Part shown: positions 1 to 9,000 of the stretch, one piece after another
Layout: every line of letters begins with the position of its first letter
Position numbering within the stretch: the stretch's first letter is position 1
Source of the DNA: DATBVX01 sp963724625
Lineage (GTDB): Bacteria > Pseudomonadota > Gammaproteobacteria > Steroidobacterales > Steroidobacteraceae
Length of the DNA: 64,000 nt
Assembly (NCBI GenBank): GCA_963724625.1
Contig: CAVRVO010000004.1
Location: 124,001-188,000, forward strand
Direction: 5' to 3'
Translations under genes and position numbers: made by a program
Notes under the pieces: model-generated
Database searches by the model: none
The model's input: the letters and a program-made list of their open reading frames with translations, nothing else
Told to the model about the DNA's origin: nothing

Positions 1-606
1 CACTTCGCCCGCCTGATCCTCTCGGCCCACACTCCCGAGGAGACGCAGCCAGAACCACGCGCGATGTGGCCAGCGCGAGCTGATCAGCACGCCCGGCCGA
101 CGTCCGACTCGTTGCAACGTGTTGAGCGGCAGAGACGTGAATGCCACGATGCTCTGGTCCGGCATTCCCAGAACTATCTTTGCCGAAGACGGATTGGCGC
201 GCACCAGATGCCACGCGAAGAAGAGTGCGAGCTCCGCGAATTCTCCTAGCCCGTCAACCGTATCCTCGTCGCGTTCATCCGGCGTCGCCTCGTGCACCTG
301 CCGATTACCTGCTACGCCCAGCCAGTACGCACTATCGTTAAAGCGCGCCGTGAAGAGCGAGAACGGGCATCGAGCCATCTCCGCGCGTTGTTCCGGCGAA
401 AGGCTCATGAGTCCGGCTCCGACCGGATCCGGCAGGCGTGAGGCCGCCGCGCTCAGTGGCCAGCGGTGCGGAGCCATCGCCAGCAGCGCGAGCCAGGTGC
501 GATTGAGCTCGTGCAGCGGCTCCAGCACGCTCGCTGCAAGGATCGAACTGGTGAACCAATGGCGTGCATCGGCTGCGAAATGATCTCGTGTCTGCATCCC
601 TGTCAT
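1..606 (-). CDS. Partial unknown protein, divergent from an FlhC-like regulator
   Basis: An open frame of 202 codons without a stop runs off the left edge. It starts at ATG 606, with CGAGGAG six bases upstream. The protein begins MTGMQTRDHFAADARHW and is rich in Trp and Leu; a late stretch (SLPLNTLQRVGRR, then SRWPHRAWFW) reads like short helices. I see no signal peptide or catalytic motif and do not recognise the family. The gene is head to head with the FlhC-like gene across 112 bp, so a regulatory link is possible but inferred. The C-terminus is missing from the window. Confidence 0.7.
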   Translation of the reverse strand, partial: MTGMQTRDHFAADARHWFTSSILAASVLEPLHELNRTWLALLAMAPHRWPLSAAASRLPDPVGAGLMSLSPEQRAEMARCPFSLFTARFNDSAYWLGVAGNRQVHEATPDERDEDTVDGLGEFAELALFFAWHLVRANPSSAKIVLGMPDQSIVAFTSLPLNTLQRVGRRPGVLISSRWPHRAWFWLRLLGSVGREDQAGEV

Positions 607-718
607 GGGCACTCCTCGCGACTTTCAGCTGATTCTGGCCGAATTCTGCCTTGGCGGGCAGCTTTTTTTGTGGTTTATTTATACCAAATCTCAAGAGCTC
701 ATGGCGGGGAGATTCACG
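607..718. promoter_or_regulatory. Divergent promoter region of the partial gene and the flhC-like gene
   Basis: This 112-bp gap separates two divergent starts, each with its own Shine-Dalgarno sequence. It contains an AT-rich block (about 661-695, with a T7 run and TTTATATACC-like bases) that contrasts with the GC-rich surroundings and is where promoter elements would be expected. No exact -35/-10 pair or operator can be assigned. Confidence 0.4.
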
Positions 719-1345
719 ATGCGCGTCTCGGATGATCGCTATACCCGTGACCGGCTACGATTCGATCTGGCGTTGCGAATGATTCACCACGAAGCGCGCA
801 CCTGCACGATTCGTGCGTGGACCGGGCTCACCGACGATCGCATCCGTAAGCTCTACCGAACTTACCTGCAACAGCAGTTCGCGCGCGCTCCCAAGCGCCA
901 TCGCGGCAAGTCGCCGCGACAGATTGCGTACTTCCTGCGTTCCCCATCGGTGCAATTCGAAGCTACGACGCTCGCGAGCCTGTTCTCACTGCTCGGCCTC
1001 GTTTTCTCGACGTCCGACTCCCATCGCGCATTGCCGACGATGAATCTGGAGGCCTGCGACCTGTTTTGCGTTGCGTACGAGAGTTACCTGTCGTTGCATG
1101 CCGCACCGCGTATCTCCTTCGAGCATGCGGGATTCCTGTTGCTTGCCCTGCAGCGTCGCGATGAACTCAGGTTGCATGTGTGCTCCCTGTGCGGCGGTCT
1201 TGCCCTCGCCGATGCGCTTGCGTTGCCCGGTTCCGAATGCAAGGCGTGCGAGCAGCCCTCTGTGGCGAGGCGCCGTGGCCTCACAGACGCTTCGGGCCTG
1301 CCGCCCACGCATCGGGACTGGAGCCCCGCACTCTCGCCCCGTTGA
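719..1345 (+). CDS. FlhC-like transcriptional regulator
   Basis: A protein of 208 residues. ATG 719 is chosen because GGGGAG lies about seven bases upstream; the upstream extension from 605 runs into the promoter region. The C-terminus has two Cys pairs, CSLCGG and, about 15 residues later, CKAC followed by EQP. This matches the spacing of the zinc-binding C-terminus of FlhC, the partner of FlhD in the flagellar master regulator. The N-terminal helical part and length also fit FlhC loosely. No flhD or flagellar gene is nearby, and FlhC-like orphans also occur on mobile elements, so it need not control flagella. A basic tail of about 30 residues follows the last Cys pair. Confidence 0.6.
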   Translation: MRVSDDRYTRDRLRFDLALRMIHHEARTCTIRAWTGLTDDRIRKLYRTYLQQQFARAPKRHRGKSPRQIAYFLRSPSVQFEATTLASLFSLLGLVFSTSDSHRALPTMNLEACDLFCVAYESYLSLHAAPRISFEHAGFLLLALQRRDELRLHVCSLCGGLALADALALPGSECKACEQPSVARRRGLTDASGLPPTHRDWSPALSPR

Positions 1346-1400
1346 GGCGCGGCGCCGCGCTCGCGCTTACAATGATGCGGTCGCCGCATCGTTGTCGCCG

Positions 1401-2342
1401 ATGAGCTCACCCCCCAACCGCCCGAACATCTTTTCCGGCCCGTACCTGGATCGCAGCAGCCATTTGCGCGAACGCGAGGACTGGCTGCTTCAGGCCGGGC
1501 GCGACCCGCACGCCCAATTCGTTGCCGTGTGGCAGGCACACAATCTTCTGCGGCGCGGTGATGCTCTGGGTGCCGTTCTACTCGAGAGCTCGCATGTTGC
1601 CGTTCAGTCGGCAGATCCGGATCAACTCGTCTTCCTCGGCATGTTTCGCGGGCGCGCGAGTTTCCTGCTGGAGTTGCAAAGCGAAGCAGCTCCCGACCTG
1701 CATCCAGAGGGTGAGTTTCGCGAACTGCGCTGGTTCGGCGCCCTGTTGCCACGCGACGAGGCTGGGCTGCTGGCTTATGCGCGCGCGCTCACGTTGTGGC
1801 GACAACGGCATCGCTTCTGCGGCGTGTGCGGCGCGCGAACTCGTAATGCGCGTGGCGGGCATGTGCTCGTGTGCACCAATGATGCCTGCAAAGCCGAACA
1901 ATTCCCGCGCATCGATCCCGCGATCATCGTGCTGGTGAGTGACGGGGCGCGCGCGCTGCTGGGTCGCCAGCCGAGCTGGCCGGCAGGACGCTACTCTACG
2001 GTCGCGGGTTTCGTGGAGCCCGGCGAGAGTCTCGAAGATGCGGTGCTGCGTGAAGTGCACGAAGAGACCGGCATCAGCGTGGACGATGTGCGCTATCACT
2101 CCTCTCAGCCGTGGCCGTTTCCGTCTTCCCTGATGCTCGGCTTCACCGCGCATGCGCTCACCAGCACGATCACGCTCCAGGATGGCGAGCTCGAGGATGC
2201 GCGCTGGTTCAGCCGCGAAGATATCGCCGCTGGCCTGATCGCGATGCCATCGAGTCAGTCGATCTCTTTCCGCCTCATCGAGGATTGGTACGACGCCGCC
2301 GCCCCGCGCCCACTGCGCGATACTCCCGGTGTGCGGCTTTAA
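1401..2342 (+). CDS. nudC: NADH pyrophosphatase / NAD-RNA decapping hydrolase NudC
   Basis: A protein of 313 residues starting at ATG 1401 (MSSPPNRPNIF). It hydrolyses NAD(H) to NMN(H) and AMP, and NudC enzymes also remove NAD caps from RNA. The N-terminal domain is followed by a zinc ribbon (CGVCG, later CTNDAC), then the Nudix box GFVEPGESLEDAVLREVHEETG with the catalytic REVHEE glutamates, and the NudC-specific SQPWPFPSSLM shortly after. Length and order match the family. The frame is open further upstream but that part overlaps the FlhC-like gene in another frame and lacks NudC character. It appears monocistronic; TACAAT at 1368-1373 is a possible -10 element. Confidence 0.95.
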   Translation: MSSPPNRPNIFSGPYLDRSSHLREREDWLLQAGRDPHAQFVAVWQAHNLLRRGDALGAVLLESSHVAVQSADPDQLVFLGMFRGRASFLLELQSEAAPDLHPEGEFRELRWFGALLPRDEAGLLAYARALTLWRQRHRFCGVCGARTRNARGGHVLVCTNDACKAEQFPRIDPAIIVLVSDGARALLGRQPSWPAGRYSTVAGFVEPGESLEDAVLREVHEETGISVDDVRYHSSQPWPFPSSLMLGFTAHALTSTITLQDGELEDARWFSREDIAAGLIAMPSSQSISFRLIEDWYDAAAPRPLRDTPGVRL

Positions 2343-2472
2343 GGGAGACCCCCACCCAGCCCGATAGACCCTGGGGACTGTATCCGCCCGGCCGCGGCGC
2401 GCCTATGATTCGCGGGGCCTCGGCGCCCAAAGCGCCCACAACCCCAGCAAAAGAAGTCTAAGGAGGTGCCTT

Positions 2473-3030
2473 ATGCTCGAGCTACTTTCCCGCAACTGGT
2501 GGACCCTCGTGTTGCGTGGTATTGCCGCTATTGTTTTTGGCCTTCTCGCCTGGTTCAAACCCGGCATTACGCTCGCAGTACTCGTGCTCTTCTTCGGCGT
2601 CTACGTGCTCATCGACGGAGCGATCGCGCTGTTCGCGGCGTTTTCGAAGCGCGTGCCCGAGGACAGCCGCTGGCTTGTCGGCCTGCTTGGCGCACTCGGA
2701 GTCCTGATCGGGGTGCTCACGCTATGGAGACCAGCCGCCGCCGCAGTGGCGCTGCTCCTGTACATCGCTGCCTGGAGTCTGGTGATGGGTGTACTGCAGA
2801 TCGTCGCCGCGATCCGGCTGCGCAAGGAAATCGAGGGCGAATTCTGGCTCGGCCTGGCGGGTGCGCTGTCGATCGCGTTGGCGGTGCTGATCCTCGTGTC
2901 ACCAGGCGCCGGCGCCCTGTCGCTCATCTGGATAATCGCCGGATTTGCGGTCCTGTACGGCATCACCCTGCTCATGCTCGGTATCAAGGTGAAGAAGCTG
3001 CACCAAGCTGTCGCAGCACCTGCTCGCTGA
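2473..3030 (+). CDS. HdeD family (DUF308) membrane protein
   Basis: A protein of 185 residues with six predicted membrane segments arranged as three similar pairs, typical of the HdeD/DUF308 family, whose E. coli member is linked to acid resistance at high cell density. It opens MLELLSRNWWTLVLRG, a usual start for the family. A near-perfect Shine-Dalgarno AAGGAGGT (2460-2467) lies five bases before ATG, suggesting strong translation. The C-terminus is short and basic (KVKKLH) and likely cytoplasmic. The function in this organism is unknown. Confidence 0.88.
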   Translation: MLELLSRNWWTLVLRGIAAIVFGLLAWFKPGITLAVLVLFFGVYVLIDGAIALFAAFSKRVPEDSRWLVGLLGALGVLIGVLTLWRPAAAAVALLLYIAAWSLVMGVLQIVAAIRLRKEIEGEFWLGLAGALSIALAVLILVSPGAGALSLIWIIAGFAVLYGITLLMLGIKVKKLHQAVAAPAR

Positions 3031-3070
3031 AAAGGATTGTCCTAACGCCAAACGTCAGAGAGGAAGTGCA

Positions 3071-3359
3071 ATGAAGTTCCGTATCCCGATGCTCTGTCAG
3101 CGTGGCACTCGGCGCGCTGGCTGGCTCTATCGTCACCGCGGCGCTGATACTCAACAGCGCCAGCGCCGCCGACAAAGAAGCGGCCGCGCCGCCGGCGATC
3201 CTCACGATCTACATCTCCGAGCACGGCAGCTCGGTCAAGGAAATCAACGACGCTCACAACAAGTACTACGCGCAAGGCTATCGATTCGCAGGAATGACTT
3301 CGCACAACGAGAACGGCGACCACAGAGGACTGTGGGTGACCTACGCACTCAAGGAGTGA
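3071..3359 (+). pseudogene. Small exported protein, apparent +1 frameshift in the signal peptide
   Basis: ATG 3071 has a strong AGAGGAAG Shine-Dalgarno and encodes MKFRIPML, an ideal signal-peptide n-region, but the frame then leaves the expected reading. One base further on, the frame continues VALGALAGSIVTAALILNS followed by an ASA-A cleavage site and a mature part of about 55 residues (starting ADKEAAAPPAILTIYI) to the stop at 3357-3359. Removing one T near 3093 joins them into a normal exported protein of about 95 residues. The mature part (SSVKEIND, AQGYRFAGM, GLWVTY) recalls DUF4177-type domains. Alternatively translation starts at GTG 3102 without a basic n-region. Either a real frameshift or a sequence error. 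Confidence 0.6.
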
Positions 3360-3427
3360 ACGTCGCAGCAGGCGCCGGGCCAGCAGACGCTTCGCGCGAC
3401 CAGGCGTCCGTTCGCCAGAGTCGATCT

Positions 3428-3457
3428 AACCCGCCCGCTCGATACAGCGGGCGGGTT
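3428..3457 (+). terminator. Hairpin, probable transcription terminator
   Basis: A perfect 12-bp stem, AACCCGCCCGCT / AGCGGGCGGGTT, closes a six-base loop (CGATAC). It lies between the small exported gene and the NRDE gene. There is no long T tract, so termination may be inefficient or Rho-assisted. Confidence 0.7.
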
Positions 3458-3491
3458 CACGGTCCTGCACGCGGCCTCCTACAATGCGGCC

Positions 3492-4256
3492 ATGTGCCTG
3501 CTGGTTTTCGCCTGGAACGTTCACCCGCGTTATCGCCTGATCTTTGCCGGCAATCGGGACGAATTTCACGATCGGCCAGCCTCACCGATGGCCTGGTGGG
3601 CGGATCAGGCTGACATCCTCGCCGGGCGTGATCTGCAGGCCGGCGGGACCTGGCTCGGGGTGTCGCGCGAGGGCGCTTTCGGCGTCGTCACGAACTTTCG
3701 CGAGATGCAGCGCCCCACGCCCGGCATGCCTTCACGCGGAACCCTCATCACGCAATACCTCAACGCTGGCCAACCTGCGGCGCGTTTCCTCGCCGAGCTG
3801 GAGCCGCAAGCTGTGAGCTACGCTGGCTTCAACTTGCTGCTCGCCGATTCCACCGAAATGCACTATGCCTCCAATCGGTCCACACCATTCACGCGCGTAT
3901 TGCCAGCGGGCGTGCATGGATTGAGCAATCACCTGCTCGACACCTCCTGGCCCAAGCTCGCGCGCACCCGCGAACGATTCGAAAGACTGATCGCGCTGCC
4001 TGAGCCGAACCCGGAAGATCTCCTGGCCACGTTGGGGGACCGGGAAACCGCAGCCGATCACCTCTTGCCGGACACCGGCATCGGTCTCGAATGGGAACGG
4101 CTGCTGTCGGCGCCGTTCATCATCGATGAGCGCTACGGCACCCGATGCTCGACCGTGGTCTGCATCGATCGCGATGGCTTGCTGCAGCTCAGGGAACGGC
4201 GCTTCGATCGCGGCGGTCGCATCACAGGTGAGGACGCGTTTGAATTTCACCCCTGA
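3492..4256 (+). CDS. NRDE (TANGO2-like, DUF833) family protein
   Basis: A protein of 254 residues that carries the family signature NRDE near residues 21-24 (after MCLLVFAWNVHP) and the AGRDLQAGGTWLG motif near residue 43. The family is related to Ntn-type hydrolases and to TANGO2, proposed to act in haem or lipid handling; the molecular function is unsettled. Cys2 after Met could act as an N-terminal nucleophile if Met is removed, which is inference. It lies 25 bp upstream of tamA and may share its transcript. No signal peptide is seen. Confidence 0.9.
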   Translation: MCLLVFAWNVHPRYRLIFAGNRDEFHDRPASPMAWWADQADILAGRDLQAGGTWLGVSREGAFGVVTNFREMQRPTPGMPSRGTLITQYLNAGQPAARFLAELEPQAVSYAGFNLLLADSTEMHYASNRSTPFTRVLPAGVHGLSNHLLDTSWPKLARTRERFERLIALPEPNPEDLLATLGDRETAADHLLPDTGIGLEWERLLSAPFIIDERYGTRCSTVVCIDRDGLLQLRERRFDRGGRITGEDAFEFHP

Positions 4257-4281
4257 TCGTTGCCAACCGCCGTCACGCGGA

Positions 4282-6036
4282 GTGAAGCGCCCTTGTAAAG
4301 TTCGGCCATGGCTCGCTGCACTCGTGCTCTGCGCAGCAGTGCCGCCAGCCCGCGCGAACATCGACCTCGATATCGAAGGCGTGGACCAGGAAATCCGCGA
4401 CAACCTGCTCGTCGTGCTGAGCGTGCAGCGTTACCGCGAGCGCGATGACCTCGACCAGACCATGGTCGAGCGACTCAACGATCGGCTCGATGGCGAGGTA
4501 CGCAGTGCCATGCGTCCGTTCGGGTACTACGCACCGACGGTTCAATCCTCTGTCGAGCAGCTGGAGAGCGGTCGCGACTGGCGCGTGCACCTTAAGATCG
4601 ATCCGGGTCCGCCCGTAATCCTGCGCTCGGCCTTGGTCGCGGTCACTGGACCCGGCGAGAACGAGCAGATGTTCCGCGACATCCTCGCGAATACCGATCT
4701 CAAGCCGGGCCGTCGGCTGAGTCATGGCGCCTACGAACGACTTAAGGGAAATCTGCAGCGCACTGCCCTGAGCTCCGGTTACCTCGATGCGCGCTATCGC
4801 CGCAATGAATTGCTCGTAGACCCGAAGAAGCTGACCGCGGTAGCGATCCTCGACCTGCAGACCGGCGAGCGCTATCGCTTCGGTCCGACGACTATCGAGC
4901 AGGACGCCATCGACCCAAAGCTGGCCGCGCGCTACCTGAGGTACCACGAGGGCGACTTTTTCGATGCCAGCAAGCTCCTCACTACGCAGTTTGCGCTCGA
5001 TGACACACTCTACTTCACCAATGTCGAAATCAGCCCCGGCGCCCGCGACACGCAGAGCTACACGGTGCCAATCAGCGTGCGGGCACAGACCGGCAAGCGC
5101 AACAAGTACACCGTGGCTTTCGGTTACGGGACCGACACACGCTTTCGGGGCACGCTCGCCTGGGACGATCGGCGCATCAACCGCAGCGGCCATCGTTCTC
5201 GCGTCGACCTCCTCGGCGCCTCCACGCAACAGAAGGTGCAGGCGCGCTACGTGATCCCGGTCGGGGATCCGGCGCTCGAAAGCTTCGGCCTGCAGTCCTC
5301 GTTCGGGCGTGAAGAACTGGCCGACCTCGACACGCGTACCTTCCAGTTCACGCCGAGCCTCACGCAGATCCGCGGTCGCTGGCAGCGGGTTCTCTTCACA
5401 ACGCTGGAGAAGACCGAGACGCGCGCCCCGTCCGAACCAACGCAAACCGACACGCTCCTTGTTCCCGGTATCAGCTACGCGCTTCTGCCCGCGAGCTTCA
5501 GCGGCGCCGAACCCCTCACACTCGGTCGCGGCCTCTACGCCGAGCTCACCGGCTCGACCAGCGCTCTGGGCTCGGACGCGGACTTCCTGCAATTCCGCTT
5601 TCAGGATGAGAAAGTGTTCGATCTGTCGACCCGGTGGCATCTGCTACTTCGCGGTCAGCTCGGCCTGAGCGCGGTCGCCGATTTCTCCGAACTCCCGGGC
5701 TCGCGGCGCTTCTTTGCGGGCGGCGATCTCAGCGTGCGCGGCTTTGCACTCAACTCGTTGTCGCCTGTTGATGCAGAGGGCAACAAGACCGGCGGGCGGC
5801 ATCTCATCGTCTTCAGCGTCGAGTTCGAGCGCGACCTGCCACGCAACCTCGGTATCGCCGTATTCTTCGACACGGGCAACGCTGTGAACAAGCTGGGCGA
5901 TCCGCTCGAGTACTCAGTGGGCTTGGGGTTTCGCTGGCGAATTCCGGTCGTGACGCTGGGTATCGACATTGCGCAGGCACTGTCCGAGCCGCACATGAGC
6001 CCGCGCCTGCATCTGAACATCCAGCCGCGACTGTAA
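4282..6036 (+). CDS. tamA: Translocation and assembly module outer-membrane protein TamA
   Basis: A BamA-superfamily protein of 584 residues. GTG 4282 is preferred because it gives a clear signal peptide (MKRPCKVRPWLAALVL, cut near PARA-N); an open frame continues upstream into the NRDE gene without signal features. The periplasmic part should hold POTRA domains (about residues 25-250) and the C-terminal half a 16-strand barrel. The family-typical SRRFFAGGDLSVRGF sequence, which carries the conserved RGF of the barrel lock, lies near residue 480. TamA works with TamB to insert or transport outer-membrane components. Its stop codon directly abuts the tamB ATG. Confidence 0.93.
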   Translation: MKRPCKVRPWLAALVLCAAVPPARANIDLDIEGVDQEIRDNLLVVLSVQRYRERDDLDQTMVERLNDRLDGEVRSAMRPFGYYAPTVQSSVEQLESGRDWRVHLKIDPGPPVILRSALVAVTGPGENEQMFRDILANTDLKPGRRLSHGAYERLKGNLQRTALSSGYLDARYRRNELLVDPKKLTAVAILDLQTGERYRFGPTTIEQDAIDPKLAARYLRYHEGDFFDASKLLTTQFALDDTLYFTNVEISPGARDTQSYTVPISVRAQTGKRNKYTVAFGYGTDTRFRGTLAWDDRRINRSGHRSRVDLLGASTQQKVQARYVIPVGDPALESFGLQSSFGREELADLDTRTFQFTPSLTQIRGRWQRVLFTTLEKTETRAPSEPTQTDTLLVPGISYALLPASFSGAEPLTLGRGLYAELTGSTSALGSDADFLQFRFQDEKVFDLSTRWHLLLRGQLGLSAVADFSELPGSRRFFAGGDLSVRGFALNSLSPVDAEGNKTGGRHLIVFSVEFERDLPRNLGIAVFFDTGNAVNKLGDPLEYSVGLGFRWRIPVVTLGIDIAQALSEPHMSPRLHLNIQPRL

Positions 6037-9000
6037 ATGCGCCGTCGCACACTCATCATCATTGCGCTCGCGCTGCTCGTTTGCCTCAGCGTGCCCGCGC
6101 TTACCGTGTACTGGGTGTGCTACACGCAATCGGGGCTGCAGTGGCTGGCCGGGCGCGTCTCTGGGCTACGTACAGTGCGCATGGAGTTCAGCGGTCTCAC
6201 CGGCCAACTCCGCGGTCCGATCCACATCGAACGTTTTGAGCTCGATCACGAGCGCGTGCACATCGTCGCCACCGGCATCAATGCCGACGTGCGCCTGCGC
6301 AGAGTCTTTCTGCAGACCATCGACGCCGACTACGTGAATATCGCCAGCCTTCAGATCCAGCTCAAGACACGCACCAGCCCTGAAAGCACGCGGCCGCCGC
6401 ACTTCTTGCCGCAGTGGCTACGAGTAAACGCCCGCGCCGTTTCGGTCGGGAAGGCGACGCTGACGCTCGTGAGCGGTCGGCAACTCGAGGCCAGGGAAAC
6501 CCGGGCGGCCGCGGTGCTGACCGGCGATCGGGTCAGGGTCAAACACGCGTCCGTAATCAGCGAGGGGTTGCTGCTCGCCGGCGACGCGATGCTCACCACC
6601 GGTCAACCACTGCGCCTGAAGGGCAAGATTGACTGGAGCTACAGCCCCGGCGATCAGCCGCGCTGGGCGGGCCAGTTGCAAGCGGATGGCGATCTGAATC
6701 GGTTGGTGGCCTCGGGCGCAGTAACTGAGCCCCTCAGCGCTACGTTCGACGCACGATTACTGGAGCTCACGCACGACTGGCATTGGGAAGCAACTGTCGA
6801 GGCGCGGGATTTCACCCTCAAGCCCTGGTCACCCAACTCGCCGGTGAACATTCCGTCCGCAAGGCTTGCCGGCCAGGGTGCGGGCGAGCGTCTGCAACTG
6901 GGCGGCACGCTGTTACCGAAGTTTCCCGAAACGGGCCCGCTCGAAATCAAGGTCACTGGGGCGTTCGCGCAGCGGACCCTGCATGCAGACGACCTTCAAG
7001 TGCTGATGAAATCGAGCCGCACCACTCTTTCGGCGTCGGGCGATATCGGTTTTCTTGGCGGCTGGCCGCAGTTGCATCTGAATGGGACCTGGACCGCCCT
7101 CCGTTATCCGTTCCTTGGCAAGGCGCTCGTTCAGAGCAAGCGCGGCCAGTTCACGCTCGACGGCAAGGTGCCCTACGAGTACAGCGTGAGCGCCGATGCG
7201 ACCGGCTGGTCGAGAACCGCGACGTTCACGAGCCGCGGCTTGTTCGACAAGGACTCGATCACGTGGCACGAGCTTCGTGCGCAGTTGCTCGGTGGGCAGA
7301 TCCAGTCGAACGGTTCGCTCGGATTCGGCGGCAAGGCGCCGTGGAAGATCAGCGCTGACGTCGACGGTATCGCACCAGAGCAGATCGACGCCCGCTTTCC
7401 CGGGCGCGTGGGATTCAAGCTCGATGCCGAGGGACGTGGCTTCGATCGCTCCGCCGACTTGGAGGTGCACTTGCGGGAGTTGCACGGCCGCCTGCGCGAT
7501 CAGGCGCTCGCGGGCCACGCCCATGTGCGTCTCGTCAAAGAGACGCTCAAGGTGGATGACACTGATTTGAGTTACGGAGCGGCTCACTTGCAGGCCCACG
7601 GCGAGTACGGAGCCCAGCCATCGCTGTCGTGGGACCTGAAGGTTCCCGACTTCGCGCAGCTCCTGCCGGATACGCATGGATCACTCAACTCCCGTGGCGC
7701 GCTGAGCGGCACGCGCGCCGAGCCGCAAGTGAGCGGTAACTTCAGCGCTGCCAGATTCGAATACGGCGACTATCGCGTCGAACGCCTGGAGGCACAGGGC
7801 AAGTTGGACCTCGCCGATCGCGGCGCCTCGCAGCTTCAAGTGAGTGCCAGCGCCCTCAAGTGGGGCACACGCGAACTGAACTCACTGGACATCACAATCG
7901 ATGGTCGGGCCAGCGAGCATCAAGTGAGCGTCAAAGCAGATGCGCAAGATGCGAGCCTGTCACTGCGTGCGCAGTCCGGCTACGCCGACGAAACGCTCTC
8001 CGGAATGATCAGCAACCTCGACCTCAACATTGGCGACGCGCATCTCAAGCTCGCCTCGCCAGCCCATTTTGCGGCGAGTCGCGACCGCCTGGAGCTCGCG
8101 CAGCTGTGCCTGAGTGGCTCAGTGGAACACACCTGCGGGCAGGGCGAGTGGAGCAGGGCCGGACCGTGGAAGGTCGCTCTTGAGGCGAGCGGATTGCCGT
8201 TGAAGATCCTTGCGGCCGGTCTGCCGCGGCGCTCAGAGTACTCGGGGGTGCTCGCGATGCGCGCCAATGCCAGTGCGGACACCGGGAAGCCCTGGACTGG
8301 CGAGGCGCAGGCCACGCTCGCCGACGGCGTGTTCCGCTACGAGCGTCCCAATGGCAAGGTCGAGAGCATCACGGTCGGATCCGGTGAGGCGCACTTGACC
8401 GCCAAGCCGGAGCGCTTTGACGGCACGATACGGCTCGCCGCAACCGATGCCGCCGGCCTCACGGGCGATGTCTCCGTCGATCGGCGAAGTTCCGCAGATT
8501 GGAAGGCGATGCCGCTCAGCGGCAAGGCGCACGCCGAGACACATGAGCTGGGATTCCTGCCGATTCTCTTCCCCCAGATCGATCGCGCCAGCGGCCGACT
8601 GACGAGCGATGTGCAACTGGCCGGCACGCTGGGAGCGCCGGAGATCAATGGCTCGCTCGTCATCGACGACGGCGCGATCGATGCGTACACGACGAACATG
8701 CAGCTCCGCGAGTTCAAGGCGCGGGTGGATCTCAAGGGGAACGGGCTGACGCTGGCGGCAAGTGTGCGCGCTGGTCCGGGAACCGCCACGCTCGACGGCG
8801 AGATAGCGTGGCGCGATCGCGCGCCACATGGCAAGTTGAGGTTCAAAGGGCAGGACCTCGAGCTGGTCAATGTTCCGGAAGCGCAGGTGCGTGTCTCTCC
8901 CGATCTGCGCTTTCGCATCGAAGGGCGCGAGATCGGTGTCGATGGCGCGGTTCGCATCCCGAAGGCGATGCTGGCGCCAGCGGATTTGAGCAAGGCAACC

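Noticed and set aside
4126..4281. Longer N-terminus for TamA starting at 4126
   Set aside because: It overlaps the NRDE gene and has no signal peptide; GTG 4282 gives one.
4273..5640. Open frame of 455 codons on the minus strand inside tamA
   Set aside because: No recognisable domain; it mirrors the codon pattern of tamA and has no Shine-Dalgarno or neighbours.
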